From contig NZ_QEWP01000003.1 of assembly GCF_003121985.1 (NCBI RefSeq), positions 310,001 through 374,000 on the forward strand: a DNA stretch of 64,000 bases, given 5' to 3'. The DNA comes from Marinilabilia rubra. GTDB taxonomy: Bacteria > Bacteroidota > Bacteroidia > Bacteroidales > Marinilabiliaceae. Position 1 is the stretch's first letter; every line of letters starts with the position of its first letter. Below the pieces are notes generated by a model, which saw only the letters and a list, made by a program, of their open reading frames with translations, did not search any database and was not told the origin of the DNA. The position numbers and the translations under genes are program-made. Below are positions 41,977 through 52,867 of the stretch, piece by piece.

Positions 41977-43956
41977 TTATCGCTCTGCCAGCAACGTCTG
42001 GCCTTTCGAGAGCTCCTTCAAAGGCTCCCACGGTCTGATCCAGGCATCGGCGAAATGACCTTCGCGTTGTATTTTACTACGGTACCGAATGGCTTCCTCG
42101 CGGGAATCAAAATGACCGGCAACATAGCGAAGGTAACCATCGCGGCCTTCCATTGCTTTTACAGTCTCCAGATTCAATCCGTTAAAAAACCACAGCCCAA
42201 CCTTGGGATAGTGTTTTAAAGCAATCAGCTGGATAGTATAAGTGGTATCTCTTTCCTGGTCATTGATCCTCTCCATGGCAGATTTCTGATTATTTTCTGC
42301 CAGCTTACGGGTATCAACCCCAAAAGACTCCTGCTCCGGCTTAAGTGGTGGCAGCATTCTGGGATCCTGAACCATCAGAACCTGCTCGGAATTATCAAAG
42401 GCCAGTTGCTCGGGGACATTAATAACCTGCTCTTCCTCTTCTTTTTCAGGCGACATCTCCTTTATGGTGTAACTTTCACCGGCTTCAAGAAAAAGCAGAT
42501 AGCGACCGGTTTCAGGATTTGGACGATAATCGCCAACCCTCTTATTATCCGAATCGCGGGAAACCAGAATCCGAATATGCTCAGCAGGTAAGTTCTTTGA
42601 GTTTTGAATGGTTCCCTCAATCACGGCCAGTGAGCCATTGTAAAGAGAATCAAACTCTACTTTATAAATGTCGGATCGCCCCACATTCTCTTTAAAGCGA
42701 TAGGATGCATAATAAGCCTGGCTTTTATCAAGTGTTGGAACAAAAAAGAAGTCATCGTCGGGAGTATTGATGGGGTGCCCCATATTAACGGGTTCAGCCC
42801 AACTGCCATCTTCTTCCAGCTGACTAAAAAACACATCAAAGCGCCCCATTGAAGAGTGCCCTTCAGAGGCAAAATACAAAGTCCTGCCATCAGGATGTAA
42901 CATTGGTGTTTCTTCATCTTTCTCCGAATTAATCTCCGGACCCATATTTACGGGTTCTCCCCATTTTCCGTATTCATTCAGTTTCACCATGTAAATATCA
43001 AGACCTCCATATCCTCCGGGGCGATCACTTGTGAAAAACAAAGTACTTTGGTCGGGCGAAAGGCTGGCATGGGTTTCAGCCCACTCCGAATTAATTGGGT
43101 GCGGCAATTTTTCTGGTTCCTGCCATTCATCATTGCGGTAATTACTCACATAGATGCTTTTGCCTTCACGATCATTCTTAAATAAAAAGATTCGGTTTCC
43201 ATCCGGAGAAAGCGACAAAATGGATTTATGCTCTGAACGCGAAAAAAAACGGCCCATTGGTCTAGGCTGTTCCCATTCATAACCATTGTGCTCTGCAAAA
43301 AATACTTTTTCCGAATACTGCCCGTCCGAAAGCTCCTTGTCTCTTCCTGCAGGCCTCCTGGAGGTGAAGAAGATACGATTCCCCGTAAGTGACACCAGGG
43401 GACTGTGATCATCAAAACCGGAGTTGAACTGATCACCCAGATTGGTAATCTTTAATGGCACGGGGTTCTTCAACAATACCGCAGCATTTCTGGTCTGCAA
43501 AATCTCGGTTCGAAGTTCATTTTTCAGTTGAGTATTTTCCACAGAATCCTTAAGCGTCTTTAAAATGGCAAGTGCCTTTTTGGGGTGCGCATTCAGGTTG
43601 TGTGTGCGGGCAATTGTCCGCTGAAGTTCAAATCCAAAAGGAGAAAACCGGTCCTCCCGTGGGATTATATTAAGCGCTTTGTTAAATAGTACCAATGCAG
43701 AATCAAGAGACTGATTCGCTGTTACCATGCACACACCCAACTGGGTCAGGGCATCCACATGACCGGGATTTTGAGACAATATCTCGGAGTACAACGCCAT
43801 GGCAGTTTCAAAGTCTTTATTTTCAGCTGCTGCCATGGCCTTCTTAAATGTACGGAACCGGCCATTATCTCTTCCCCCAAATACGGACATAGATACCATC
43901 AAAAAGAAAATGATGGTAATCATCCTGCTATTAATATGTAACGACCTCATGTTCAT
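41977..43956 (-). CDS. TPR, PD40 beta-propeller and SPOR-like envelope protein
   Basis: 659 residues from the ATG at 43956, preceded by AGGGAAAG. A signal peptide (about 10-24) leads to TPR repeats (about 30-125, FKKAMAAAENKDFETAMALY). A WD40-like PD40 propeller (about 180-440) has blades with HSPLVSLTGNRIFFTSRR, ASLSPDQSTLFFTSDRPGG and PMLHPDGRTLYFASEGHSS. A carboxypeptidase-like linker follows, and the last 75 residues (TIQLIALKHY, YLRYVAGHFDSREEAIRYRS) fit a SPOR domain that binds denuded peptidoglycan. The layout is like PorE/SprE-type proteins but with SPOR in place of OmpA. Role inferred: cell-wall-linked envelope scaffold. Confidence 0.82.
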   Translation of the reverse strand: MNMRSLHINSRMITIIFFLMVSMSVFGGRDNGRFRTFKKAMAAAENKDFETAMALYSEILSQNPGHVDALTQLGVCMVTANQSLDSALVLFNKALNIIPREDRFSPFGFELQRTIARTHNLNAHPKKALAILKTLKDSVENTQLKNELRTEILQTRNAAVLLKNPVPLKITNLGDQFNSGFDDHSPLVSLTGNRIFFTSRRPAGRDKELSDGQYSEKVFFAEHNGYEWEQPRPMGRFFSRSEHKSILSLSPDGNRIFLFKNDREGKSIYVSNYRNDEWQEPEKLPHPINSEWAETHASLSPDQSTLFFTSDRPGGYGGLDIYMVKLNEYGKWGEPVNMGPEINSEKDEETPMLHPDGRTLYFASEGHSSMGRFDVFFSQLEEDGSWAEPVNMGHPINTPDDDFFFVPTLDKSQAYYASYRFKENVGRSDIYKVEFDSLYNGSLAVIEGTIQNSKNLPAEHIRILVSRDSDNKRVGDYRPNPETGRYLLFLEAGESYTIKEMSPEKEEEEQVINVPEQLAFDNSEQVLMVQDPRMLPPLKPEQESFGVDTRKLAENNQKSAMERINDQERDTTYTIQLIALKHYPKVGLWFFNGLNLETVKAMEGRDGYLRYVAGHFDSREEAIRYRSKIQREGHFADAWIRPWEPLKELSKGQTLLAER

Positions 43957-44176
43957 AATCTTTCCCTGCAAATGTTATGGATTAGTTTGTACGCCATGAA
44001 ATTGTAAAAGATTGTTTTTCAAGATAAAAGGCTTTTTATTTTTGACCAAAGGCGGATTTCACAAGACAAACAAGCCATTTTCAGAGATTTGGAAAAAGTC
44101 AAGAGTCAATATGTTAAAAAACAAAAAACAAAGCACAAAGAACCACTCAACAAAAGGGGGTTATTCATTTTTTTAA

Positions 44177-44184
44177 TAGTTTTG
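44177..44184 (+). promoter_or_regulatory. -7 box of the PAS/receptor-tip gene
   Basis: TAGTTTTG matches TAnnTTTG, 30 bp before the ATG at 44214. No confident -33 element. Confidence 0.4.
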
Positions 44185-44213
44185 CATCGACTAACCATCA
44201 CCGAACTTACCTT

Positions 44214-45233
44214 ATGTTGTACTATTTTTTAATTTTATGCCTAATACCCCCTTTTGCCTGGGGGTATTTCACTCAAAAGAAGAAATCGAAAAAGCTCAGT
44301 AAAAAACTTCAAAAACAGCAAGCTGAAATTGAGGTTTTAAAGCAAAAAGCAGCAGCAAAAACGGAAACCACACCTTCGGATGCAAGCCAGAAACAAATGG
44401 AGCTGCTATCCATTGTTGCCACTCAAACCGAAAATGCCATTATGATCATGGATACTGAAGGAAACATTGAGTGGCTCAATGATGGCTTTACCCGCATGTA
44501 CGGTTACACTTATGAAGAATTCATTGCTACCAGGGGGAGCAACATCCGCCAAACAAGCTTCAGTGGAATTATCGATGAGCGCCTGCGCAGATGCAAAACA
44601 TCCGGCGAGCCGGTTTTCTATGATGCCCCCAATACTACCCGTGATGGCCGGGAGATATGGACGCACACCACGCTGACACCCATTTTCAACGACGAGGGAG
44701 AAGTTATTTACCTGGCCACCATCGATACCGACATCCACAGAAGAAAGACAGCTGCTGATGTTCTGCTCAATGAGTTATCACTGCTGCGTGAAAGACTGAA
44801 CCTGTTGGCTATCCACCAGGAAAAAGTTACAGGTGTAATCTCGGAATTGCTTACCAACCAGGAAAAATCAGGCCGGGAAGTGGAAGCAACACATCAAATC
44901 GTTGGATTCATTAATGAGGTTGCGGACCGTATCAAAATCATGGGGCTCAACGCTTCCATTGAAGCTGCAGGCATCGGATACAATGGTAAAAACAAAGGAG
45001 CCGGAGCAGGGTTTCGCGTGTTGTCAGGCGAAATCATAAAAATGTCAGAAGAAACGAAAAAACAATCGGCTGAAATCGGCAACGTGGTGGGCCGCCTGTC
45101 CAGTTCTTTCGACATCATAGCCCATGGCAAAAAGGATGTGGAATCTGCCACTCATAAGTATCTTGAAAACATAAGCTTGCTTGAAGATGGCCTTCTCAAA
45201 GTGGAAGAGGTGGCTGAGACGTTGAATGAGTAG
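44214..45233 (+). CDS. Membrane-anchored PAS protein with a chemoreceptor-tip-like domain
   Basis: 339 residues. An N-terminal helix (about 3-18) and a basic coiled coil (19-55) lead to a PAS domain (about 65-185: TENAIMIMDTEGNIEWLNDG, FTRMYGYTYEEF, WTHTTLTPIF). A second coiled coil contains VADRIKIMGLNASIEAAGIG and GFRVLSGEIIKMSEETKKQS, which mirror the tip hairpin of methyl-accepting proteins (xNAxIEAAxAG...GxGFxVVAxEIRKLxExT). There are about six extra residues (YNGKNK) in the turn, and flanking methylation helices are very short. No che genes are nearby. It could couple to a distant chemotaxis array or act alone. Confidence 0.8.
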   Translation: MLYYFLILCLIPPFAWGYFTQKKKSKKLSKKLQKQQAEIEVLKQKAAAKTETTPSDASQKQMELLSIVATQTENAIMIMDTEGNIEWLNDGFTRMYGYTYEEFIATRGSNIRQTSFSGIIDERLRRCKTSGEPVFYDAPNTTRDGREIWTHTTLTPIFNDEGEVIYLATIDTDIHRRKTAADVLLNELSLLRERLNLLAIHQEKVTGVISELLTNQEKSGREVEATHQIVGFINEVADRIKIMGLNASIEAAGIGYNGKNKGAGAGFRVLSGEIIKMSEETKKQSAEIGNVVGRLSSSFDIIAHGKKDVESATHKYLENISLLEDGLLKVEEVAETLNE

Positions 45234-45881
45234 AAAGAAAAACGGTGGAAGGTTGGGGGACTTCACATTCCTGATCGCATATTAGATTGCAAACTCCTCA
45301 GCCAGCATTGCATGGGGCAAGGAGCATGGCGCAGAAAGGGGTGGTAACAAGTTTTTAAGTAATTGGTGGTCAGTATTCAGTGAGGGCAGAACGGTGAATG
45401 GGTGAGAGGGTACTGAGAAGCAAATCAGTTATTACAGCATTGAGCATGAGTAAACCACCCTGAGGAGGCCGAAGGTCTCCAATATTTATAGATATACCTG
45501 TATAGAAGAAGGACGCCGAAGGTGTCGTATATAAAAAAGGAGTTTTCATCCAGGGTATTCCCTCCCAGGTGTTCTGATATTTTTTTTGATTCCGGGCTGA
45601 AGGCCCAAGTGAACTTATCTCAAGGGCAACGCCCTGGAAGTCTTTTGACGTGACGAAGGCGCGAGTCGGTGCCGTGTAAGGGTCGGTTTGAGTGTGAAAA
45701 TAGGGTTAGCCTTTTAATTAGGATTACCAACAACACTATACCAGTAAAACTATTGGAGTATTTAATAATTAATTGTTTATGCAAATGACACAAAGACATT
45801 CGACTCACTCATAATAAAAACTTTGCGTCACAGTGTCTGCGTTTAGTTTTATTTTAAGGGCCTATTGCAATAATCTCTTAG
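45234..45881. other. Intergenic region with degenerate repeats
   Basis: Contains GAGGCCGAAGGTCTCC-like sequence (45470-45482), an inverted family C relative (45592-45640) and a good family A copy (45803-45856). No ORF or RNA fold is supported. Confidence 0.55.
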
Positions 45882-46670
45882 TTAGAAATAATCTGCCACT
45901 TCAACCAATGGGGCCACCCAGATATATTCTTTATTGGTCTGAAGGTATTCCACTAATTTATTATGAGCCTCAAGCGAAACGTTGAGGGCATGTTCGCCTC
46001 CTACCCCGTGAAAAAGAAACACCAACAGGCCTCCCTCCATTCGGGCTTTTTCCACCTGGGCAATGAGTTCTTCACCGGTGTTATTCATCACAAAAAAAGA
46101 TCCTACTTCCATTGGATTGACCTCATCCTGATGCTCTATACGAAACATAACATCACGTGCAGCCGGGAACCATTTTGAAATAGCTTCTACAAAGGAGGAG
46201 TCTTCCACAGATTTGTCACCACAAGTATAAGCAAAAGTTCGATGCTCTTTTCCGTCAATGGCTTTCAACATTGCGTTTCCTACCCGAATTTCTTCCATCA
46301 GCCGGAAAAAAGAATAAGTGGAAAGATCCTGATCGGCACTTACCCATTCGCGCCCGGCCAAACTGCCATCGCAGGGATGAAATATAGTATGATTGCCCAG
46401 CTCATGACCGTTTCGGGCTATTTCCCGCCATTCGTCCATTCGCTCTATCAGAGGTAATGCATTACAGGGAACATAAAACGTCCCATTTATGTCTGCTGCA
46501 TCCAATGCCGGCACCACATTGTCGAGATGTACATTCAGAGCATCATCGTAAGTTAAGACCACGGCACATTTGTGGCCGTTCCAGACTTTCTCCGATTCCT
46601 GTGCAGTGACACCCATGGGGGATAAAAATGAAAAGGAAATTAAAACTATAGTTAGCAATAAGGATTTCAT
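45882..46670 (-). CDS. Exported polysaccharide deacetylase (NodB domain)
   Basis: 262 residues with a signal peptide (about 1-23, ending in GVTAQ). The NodB fold is shown by VVLTYDDALNVHLDNVVPAL (motif 1, Asp-Asp at about 41-42), GHELGNHTIFHPCDG (motif 2 with the two metal His, about 89-103), and LVFLFHGVGGEHALNV (late motif with the catalytic-side His). It should be a metal-dependent deacetylase of extracytoplasmic carbohydrate. Substrate is unknown; no glycan operon adjoins it. Confidence 0.9.
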   Translation of the reverse strand: MKSLLLTIVLISFSFLSPMGVTAQESEKVWNGHKCAVVLTYDDALNVHLDNVVPALDAADINGTFYVPCNALPLIERMDEWREIARNGHELGNHTIFHPCDGSLAGREWVSADQDLSTYSFFRLMEEIRVGNAMLKAIDGKEHRTFAYTCGDKSVEDSSFVEAISKWFPAARDVMFRIEHQDEVNPMEVGSFFVMNNTGEELIAQVEKARMEGGLLVFLFHGVGGEHALNVSLEAHNKLVEYLQTNKEYIWVAPLVEVADYF

Positions 46671-46937
46671 AGTCGCGATTTTATCTGTAAAAATTTAAGG
46701 GGACTAAAATAACAATAAAGAATAGAAAAGAACAGGAAAGGGTGGAATGGTAAGATGGTGGAATGGTAGAAGGGTAAGACGGTGGAAAGGGGGAATGGGA
46801 ATTAAAGCATGGGGCATGATACATTGGCCGGATGGGACAAAAACCACCGAGCTACACCTAAGAGCCGAAAAAATAGATTATTAAGGGGTGTGTTTACTTT
46901 GGGATTGTTTTCAGGTAATGGAGTTTTGTTCTGAAAG

Positions 46938-46965
46938 CAAAGACGCACGGCCGTGCGTCTCTACT
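46938..46965. repeat. Dispersed palindrome family D, perfect copy
   Basis: AGACGCACGGCCGTGCGTCT (46940 onward) is a perfect 20-bp palindrome. It is about 50 bp upstream of the thi promoter. A variant is at 32165-32190. Confidence 0.75.
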
Positions 46966-47011
46966 GCTTAATTTCTAAAAAATTAGCAAATAGAAACTAA
47001 CCACAATAAAT

Positions 47012-47042
47012 TTTGACCCTATCGTTTTTTTCTATTCCTTTG
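47012..47042 (+). promoter_or_regulatory. Promoter of the thiamine operon
   Basis: TTTG (47012-47015), exactly 19 nt, then TTCCTTTG (47035-47042), one mismatch from TAnnTTTG. The riboswitch follows within 15-20 nt, so the leader would begin just before it. Confidence 0.7.
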
Positions 47043-47055
47043 TTGTCTCAATGTT

Positions 47056-47131
47056 TAATCAGGGGGTGCCAATTTACCGGCTGAGATCATACCCTAGGAA
47101 CCTGAACAGGTAATGCTGTTAAGGGACTGTA
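47056..47131 (+). promoter_or_regulatory. TPP riboswitch (THI element)
   Basis: The conserved blocks appear in order: CAGGGGGTGCC, CCGGCTGAGAT, ATACCC and AGGAACCTGAACAGGTAATG then CTG. CTGAGA is the pyrimidine-sensing loop and GAACCTGAxCxGGxTAATxC is the pyrophosphate-sensing part. It lies about 40 nt before thiS and should shut down the thiamine operon when TPP is bound. I see no clear T-run terminator before thiS, so control may be of translation. Confidence 0.95.
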
Positions 47132-47171
47132 TGACTTTCCACTTTTTGTACTCCCACAATTTTCAGATCAT

Positions 47172-47375
47172 ATGTTTGTCTACCTGAACAACGAACAAGT
47201 TGTACTCAGCGACGAGGCTTCTTTGCATGCTCTTTTGGAAGAAAAAGGCATTGATAAGAAGAAAGGGATTGCTGTTGCTGTCAACAATAAAGTCATAAGA
47301 GCCTCCGAATGGGCATCCAAACAACTTTCGGAAAACGATAAAGTCCTTGTCATCTCGGCCACGAAAGGTGGTTGA
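47172..47375 (+). CDS. thiS: Sulfur carrier protein ThiS
   Basis: 67-residue ubiquitin-like protein that carries the thiazole sulfur as a C-terminal thiocarboxylate. The chain has the beta-grasp pattern and ends in ISATKGG, with the required GlyGly. It is the first gene after the TPP riboswitch. Its activator ThiF and user ThiG are encoded further along the same strand. Confidence 0.94.
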   Translation: MFVYLNNEQVVLSDEASLHALLEEKGIDKKKGIAVAVNNKVIRASEWASKQLSENDKVLVISATKGG

Positions 47376-47480
47376 ACTGATCCGATTTGCTTAAAATCAT
47401 CAAAGCGGCAGCATCCGGAACATCTTACGACTAAGCATCTATAAATCTAAAGATCTATTTAAAGGTCTGTTCTTTAATAA

Positions 47481-49316
<1,836 letters not shown>

Positions 49317-49318
49317 CT

Positions 49319-49927
49319 ATGGAACTTTACCTGATTTCACATGAACAGTTTTTTGAAGGCGAGACCGAAATCGTGACGGAGCTTTTGGCTGGATATGATT
49401 TTACGTTTCACCTTCGAAAGCCTGGTGCCACTATGGATGCATACAAGGGTTTCCTATCCAGGATTCCGTCAGAGATGCATCATAAGATAATGCTCCACGA
49501 CGCCTACCCTCTGTCGCAGGAATTTGGTTTAAAAGGTCTTCACTTTTCAACCCGGAACAGGCAATTACGATCAACCTTTCGGGGGCACATAAACAGCACC
49601 TCAGCGCACAGTCTGGTAGAAGTGGCAAAACTGGATAAGCTTTTCGACTACCAGTTTCTGAGTCCTGTATTCCCCAGTATTTCCAAACCGGGATACTCGT
49701 GTAAACTGGATTTGAATGCCGTGAAATCATATCTGCAAAAGCCAAGGGAAAGCAAGATTGTTGCCCTTGGCGGAGTCACAGAGATAAGCATATCCCTCCT
49801 GCAAAAGACCGGATTCGACGGAGCAGCTGTGCTCGGGAAAGTCTGGGGGAATCATTCGGAAACGGACACCCGGATTCATGAGCGTTTTTATAAAGTCTAC
49901 AACAGCGTAAAAAAAGCAGAGCAATGA
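49319..49927 (+). CDS. ThiE/TenI-superfamily paralogue
   Basis: 202 residues, starting 2 bp after thiC. The TIM-barrel pattern of thiamine phosphate synthase is recognisable: FHLRKPGATMD, GLKGLHFSTRNRQ, FLSPVFPSISKPGYS and VALGGVTEISISLL. But the pyrophosphate/Mg residues of canonical ThiE are altered: the N-D of the metal loop is replaced by HDA, and the HxGxxD motif by HFSTRN. It may be a thiazole tautomerase-like (TenI) or regulatory paralogue rather than a coupling enzyme. Similar paralogues next to thiC are frequent in Bacteroidota. It overlaps the true thiE by 4 bp (ATGA). Confidence 0.75.
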   Translation: MELYLISHEQFFEGETEIVTELLAGYDFTFHLRKPGATMDAYKGFLSRIPSEMHHKIMLHDAYPLSQEFGLKGLHFSTRNRQLRSTFRGHINSTSAHSLVEVAKLDKLFDYQFLSPVFPSISKPGYSCKLDLNAVKSYLQKPRESKIVALGGVTEISISLLQKTGFDGAAVLGKVWGNHSETDTRIHERFYKVYNSVKKAEQ

Positions 49928-50538
49928 AAGAGATACCCGACATACAATACATCACCCGCGACGACACGGCATGCAGCCACTCAGAGCAGGCCAGACTGAT
50001 GTTTCAGAATGGTATAAAGTGGGTTCAGATTCGTATGAAAAAGGCCTCTGAAGCAGAAATCCTGGCAGAAGCCGAAAAGGCCATGGATTATGCGGGAGCC
50101 CTTAATGGCCGCTTGATTATTAACGACTCCGTAAGCATTGCCCAAAAAGTGAGTGCTCACGGCCTCCACCTGGGATTAAAAGACACGCCGGTGAATGAAG
50201 CCCGGGAAATTCTGGGCAATGGGATAATTATCGGGGGAACCGCCAATACGCTTGAAGATATTCGGCGACAAGTTTCGAAGGGAGCCGATTACGTGGGACT
50301 GGGACCTTTCCGCTTTACCAGCACCAAAGAAAACCTGAGTCCGGTTATAGGTCTCGATGGATACCAAAAAATTATGGGCCAGCTGAGAGAATTAAATATT
50401 TCAACCCCCATTGTAGCTGTAGGAGGACTGCTGGAATCGGACATTGAACCGATCAAAAGCACCGGGATTCATGGTGTGGCTATTTCGGGAGCTTTGTTCA
50501 GCAAGATCATAGGTCCAACAGCCCGTTGTCCCGATTAA
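49924..50538 (+). CDS. thiE: Thiamine phosphate synthase ThiE
   Basis: Joins HMP-PP and thiazole phosphate to thiamine phosphate. 204 residues with the expected active-site motifs: WVQIRMKKASEAE (about 38-50, pyrophosphate Arg/Lys), LIINDSVSIAQKV (N-D for Mg, about 65-77), HGLHLGLKDTPV (HxGxxD, about 80-91), GLGPFRFTSTKENL (about 126-139) and AVGGLLESDIEPI. It overlaps the preceding paralogue by 4 bp and so is translated with it. No thiD or thiM gene lies in the window. Confidence 0.94.
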   Translation: MKEIPDIQYITRDDTACSHSEQARLMFQNGIKWVQIRMKKASEAEILAEAEKAMDYAGALNGRLIINDSVSIAQKVSAHGLHLGLKDTPVNEAREILGNGIIIGGTANTLEDIRRQVSKGADYVGLGPFRFTSTKENLSPVIGLDGYQKIMGQLRELNISTPIVAVGGLLESDIEPIKSTGIHGVAISGALFSKIIGPTARCPD

Positions 50539-50822
50539 CTACCTATGACAGATTTATGCAACAAAGACATTCTAGTAGAAGTTGGCCCCCTTCAGGGACC
50601 CACCCACTTTGCTCAGCTCACCCCGGGTTGTGGACCCGGGGTTATTCAAATTTGCCCCCTCCGGGGACAGGGTAATTCTGCCATATCCGCTTAGTGCCTC
50701 TTTATTAATTGGAGAAGCCGCTCAGAAGGGGGATGGTCATAAGGCAGGCAAGGTGCAATTCAAGTGCCTTGTAAATAGAAATCATCTTATATCTTAAAAT
50801 CTAACAATCTATCCTGTAAACC
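50539..50822. other. thiE-thiG gap with a family F repeat
   Basis: 284 bp. 50580-50670 is a family F copy (GTTGGCCCCCTTCAGGGACC, CCGGGGTTATTCAAATTTGC). 50790-50813 is an AT-rich element (TCTTAAAATCTAACAATCTA) of the kind found before thiC. No promoter box is seen, so thiG and later genes are probably still read from the riboswitch promoter. Confidence 0.55.
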
Positions 50823-51602
50823 ATGAGTACATTAAAAACAGGCGACTACAATTTCTCATCCCGCTTATTTGTGGGAACCGGCAAATTCAGTTCAAATGAG
50901 GAGATGCAACAAGCAGTGAAGGCTTCCGGAAGCGAATTGGTAACCGTTGCCCTCAAGCGTGTGGACATCAACGATGACGACGATGACATGCTGAAGCATC
51001 TGGACATCCCCGGAGTAAATCTCCTGCCCAACACATCGGGAGTTCGCACAGCCGAAGAGGCTGTTTTTGCAGCCCAGTTAGCACGTGAGGCTCTGGGGAC
51101 CAACATCATCAAACTGGAGATCCATCCCGATCCCAAATACCTATTGCCCGACGGGGAAGAAACCCTGAAAGCCGCCAAAGAACTGGTAAAACTTGGCTTC
51201 ACAGTATTGCCGTATGTACAGGCCGACCCGGTTTTGTGTAAGAAACTGGAAGAGGCAGGCACGGCAGCAGTCATGCCCCTGGGCTCTCCCATTGGGTCAA
51301 ATAATGGTTTGCGAACATTGGATTTTCTGGAAATCATCATTGAGCAAAGTAACGTGCCTGTAGTTGTGGATGCGGGCATTGGCGCACCATCGCATGCCGC
51401 CCGGGCCATGGAAATTGGCGCGGATGCGGTATTGGTCAACACAGCCATAGCGGTCTCTCCAAAACCGGTGCAGATGGCAGAAGCTTTTAAACTGGCGGTT
51501 CAGTCGGGGCGGATGGCTTTTGAAGCAAAGCTGGCCGGGAAATCTATCAAAGCGGAAGCAAGTAGTCCGTTGACATCTTTTTTAGAGGAGCTTGAAGGTT
51601 AG
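50823..51602 (+). CDS. thiG: Thiazole synthase ThiG
   Basis: Forms the thiazole ring from deoxyxylulose phosphate, dehydroglycine and ThiS thiocarboxylate. 259 residues. [20 protein letters not shown] (about 12-31), [14 protein letters not shown] with the Schiff-base Lys region near the late [18 protein letters not shown], and [42 protein letters not shown] are all typical. It is followed by a 150-bp gap with low-complexity sequence before thiH. Confidence 0.97.
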   Translation: MSTLKTGDYNFSSRLFVGTGKFSSNEEMQQAVKASGSELVTVALKRVDINDDDDDMLKHLDIPGVNLLPNTSGVRTAEEAVFAAQLAREALGTNIIKLEIHPDPKYLLPDGEETLKAAKELVKLGFTVLPYVQADPVLCKKLEEAGTAAVMPLGSPIGSNNGLRTLDFLEIIIEQSNVPVVVDAGIGAPSHAARAMEIGADAVLVNTAIAVSPKPVQMAEAFKLAVQSGRMAFEAKLAGKSIKAEASSPLTSFLEELEG

Positions 51603-51754
51603 TGGATAGTTTATAGTTATAGTGAGTAGAGGGGTTTAGGCAGAAGTGTTAGTGAACCATTTAAGGTTTCCCTGGTGATACCGGAAAATTGGTTTAACCG
51701 TGGAGGACACGGAGAAACGCAGAGGATTTTCAAACAATACCGAACAACAAACAG

Positions 51755-52867
51755 ATGAGTTTTTACGACGAAATAAAAAAATACAACTGGGAAGAGATCA
51801 CAACCCGGATTTACAAAAAGACCGCCGACGACGTAAAACGCGCCCTCGGTAAGGATAAGTTGACCATAAACGATTTTCAGGCCTTGATCTCACCTGCTGC
51901 CAAACCATATCTGGAACTGATGGCACAGAAAAGTATGCAGCTCACTCAAAAGCGATTTGGGAAGACCATCCAGTTTTACGTGCCTATGTATGTTTCCAAT
52001 GCCTGCACCAACAGCTGTGTCTATTGTGGTTTCAATCTCAACAACCAGTTTGACAAAACCATTCTGACCAAACAGCAGGTGCTGGCTGAAGCCCGAAAAT
52101 TGCGCGAAGAAGGTTTTGAGCATCTTCTCCTGGTATCGGGCGAATCAAGCAAAGACTGTGGGGTTGAATACTTCGAAGAAATGATGGCAGCCCTGTCGGA
52201 TAAATTCTCATTAATTTCCATTGAAATTCAACCGCTCAAAACGGAGGAGTACAAAAGGCTAACAAAGCACGGACTGAACACCGTCTATGTGTATCAGGAA
52301 ACTTATAACGAAAGCAATTATAGAAAATACCATCCGGCAGGGAAGAAATCTAATTACCAATATCGCTTAGAAACACCTGACCGACTAGGAGAGGCCGGGG
52401 TTCATAAAGTAGGACTGGGATGCCTGATTGGCCTTGAAGACTGGAGAGTAGATTCTTTCTTCACGGCCCTGCATCTGCAATATCTCGAAAACAAATACTG
52501 GAGAACCAAATACTCGATCTCCTTCCCACGCCTGAGACCACACCTGGGCACTTTCGAACCCAACTACAAAACAAGTCATCGCGATCTGCTGCAAATCATC
52601 TGTGCTTATCGACTCTTTAACGAACATGTGGAGTTGTCTCTCTCCACCCGCGAGGAGCCTAAGTTCAGAGACAATATGTTGAAACTGGGGGTTACCGCTT
52701 ACAGTGCGGGCTCAAAGACCAATCCCGGTGGTTACTCGGGAAACGAAGAAACCACGGAGCAATTTTCGGTACACGACGACCGCTCCCCGGCCGAAATCGC
52801 ATCGGTCATCAAAGAACAGGGCTATGAAGTAGTGTGGAAGGATTGGGACAGCTATATGCAGAAATAA
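51755..52867 (+). CDS. thiH: 2-iminoacetate synthase ThiH
   Basis: Radical SAM tyrosine lyase that yields dehydroglycine and p-cresol for thiazole synthesis; this route serves anaerobes in place of the oxidase ThiO. 370 residues. The cluster motif is NACTNSCVYCGFN (CxxxCxxC, about 80-92). VSGESSKDCGVEYFEE, YVYQETYNESNYRKYHPAGK and SFPRLRPHLG further identify it. It shares a border with the next gene: thiH ends at 52867 and thiF starts at 52868. Confidence 0.97.
   Translation: MSFYDEIKKYNWEEITTRIYKKTADDVKRALGKDKLTINDFQALISPAAKPYLELMAQKSMQLTQKRFGKTIQFYVPMYVSNACTNSCVYCGFNLNNQFDKTILTKQQVLAEARKLREEGFEHLLLVSGESSKDCGVEYFEEMMAALSDKFSLISIEIQPLKTEEYKRLTKHGLNTVYVYQETYNESNYRKYHPAGKKSNYQYRLETPDRLGEAGVHKVGLGCLIGLEDWRVDSFFTALHLQYLENKYWRTKYSISFPRLRPHLGTFEPNYKTSHRDLLQIICAYRLFNEHVELSLSTREEPKFRDNMLKLGVTAYSAGSKTNPGGYSGNEETTEQFSVHDDRSPAEIASVIKEQGYEVVWKDWDSYMQK

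Larger units (their letters stand above)
46671..47171. other. Intergenic region: repeats, thi promoter and TPP riboswitch
   Basis: 46738-46800 is a low-complexity tract of GGTGGAATGGTAGAAGGG type, also seen inverted at 15323-15362. 46938-46965 is a perfect family D palindrome. 47012-47042 is the thi promoter and 47056-47131 the riboswitch, described separately. Confidence 0.6.
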
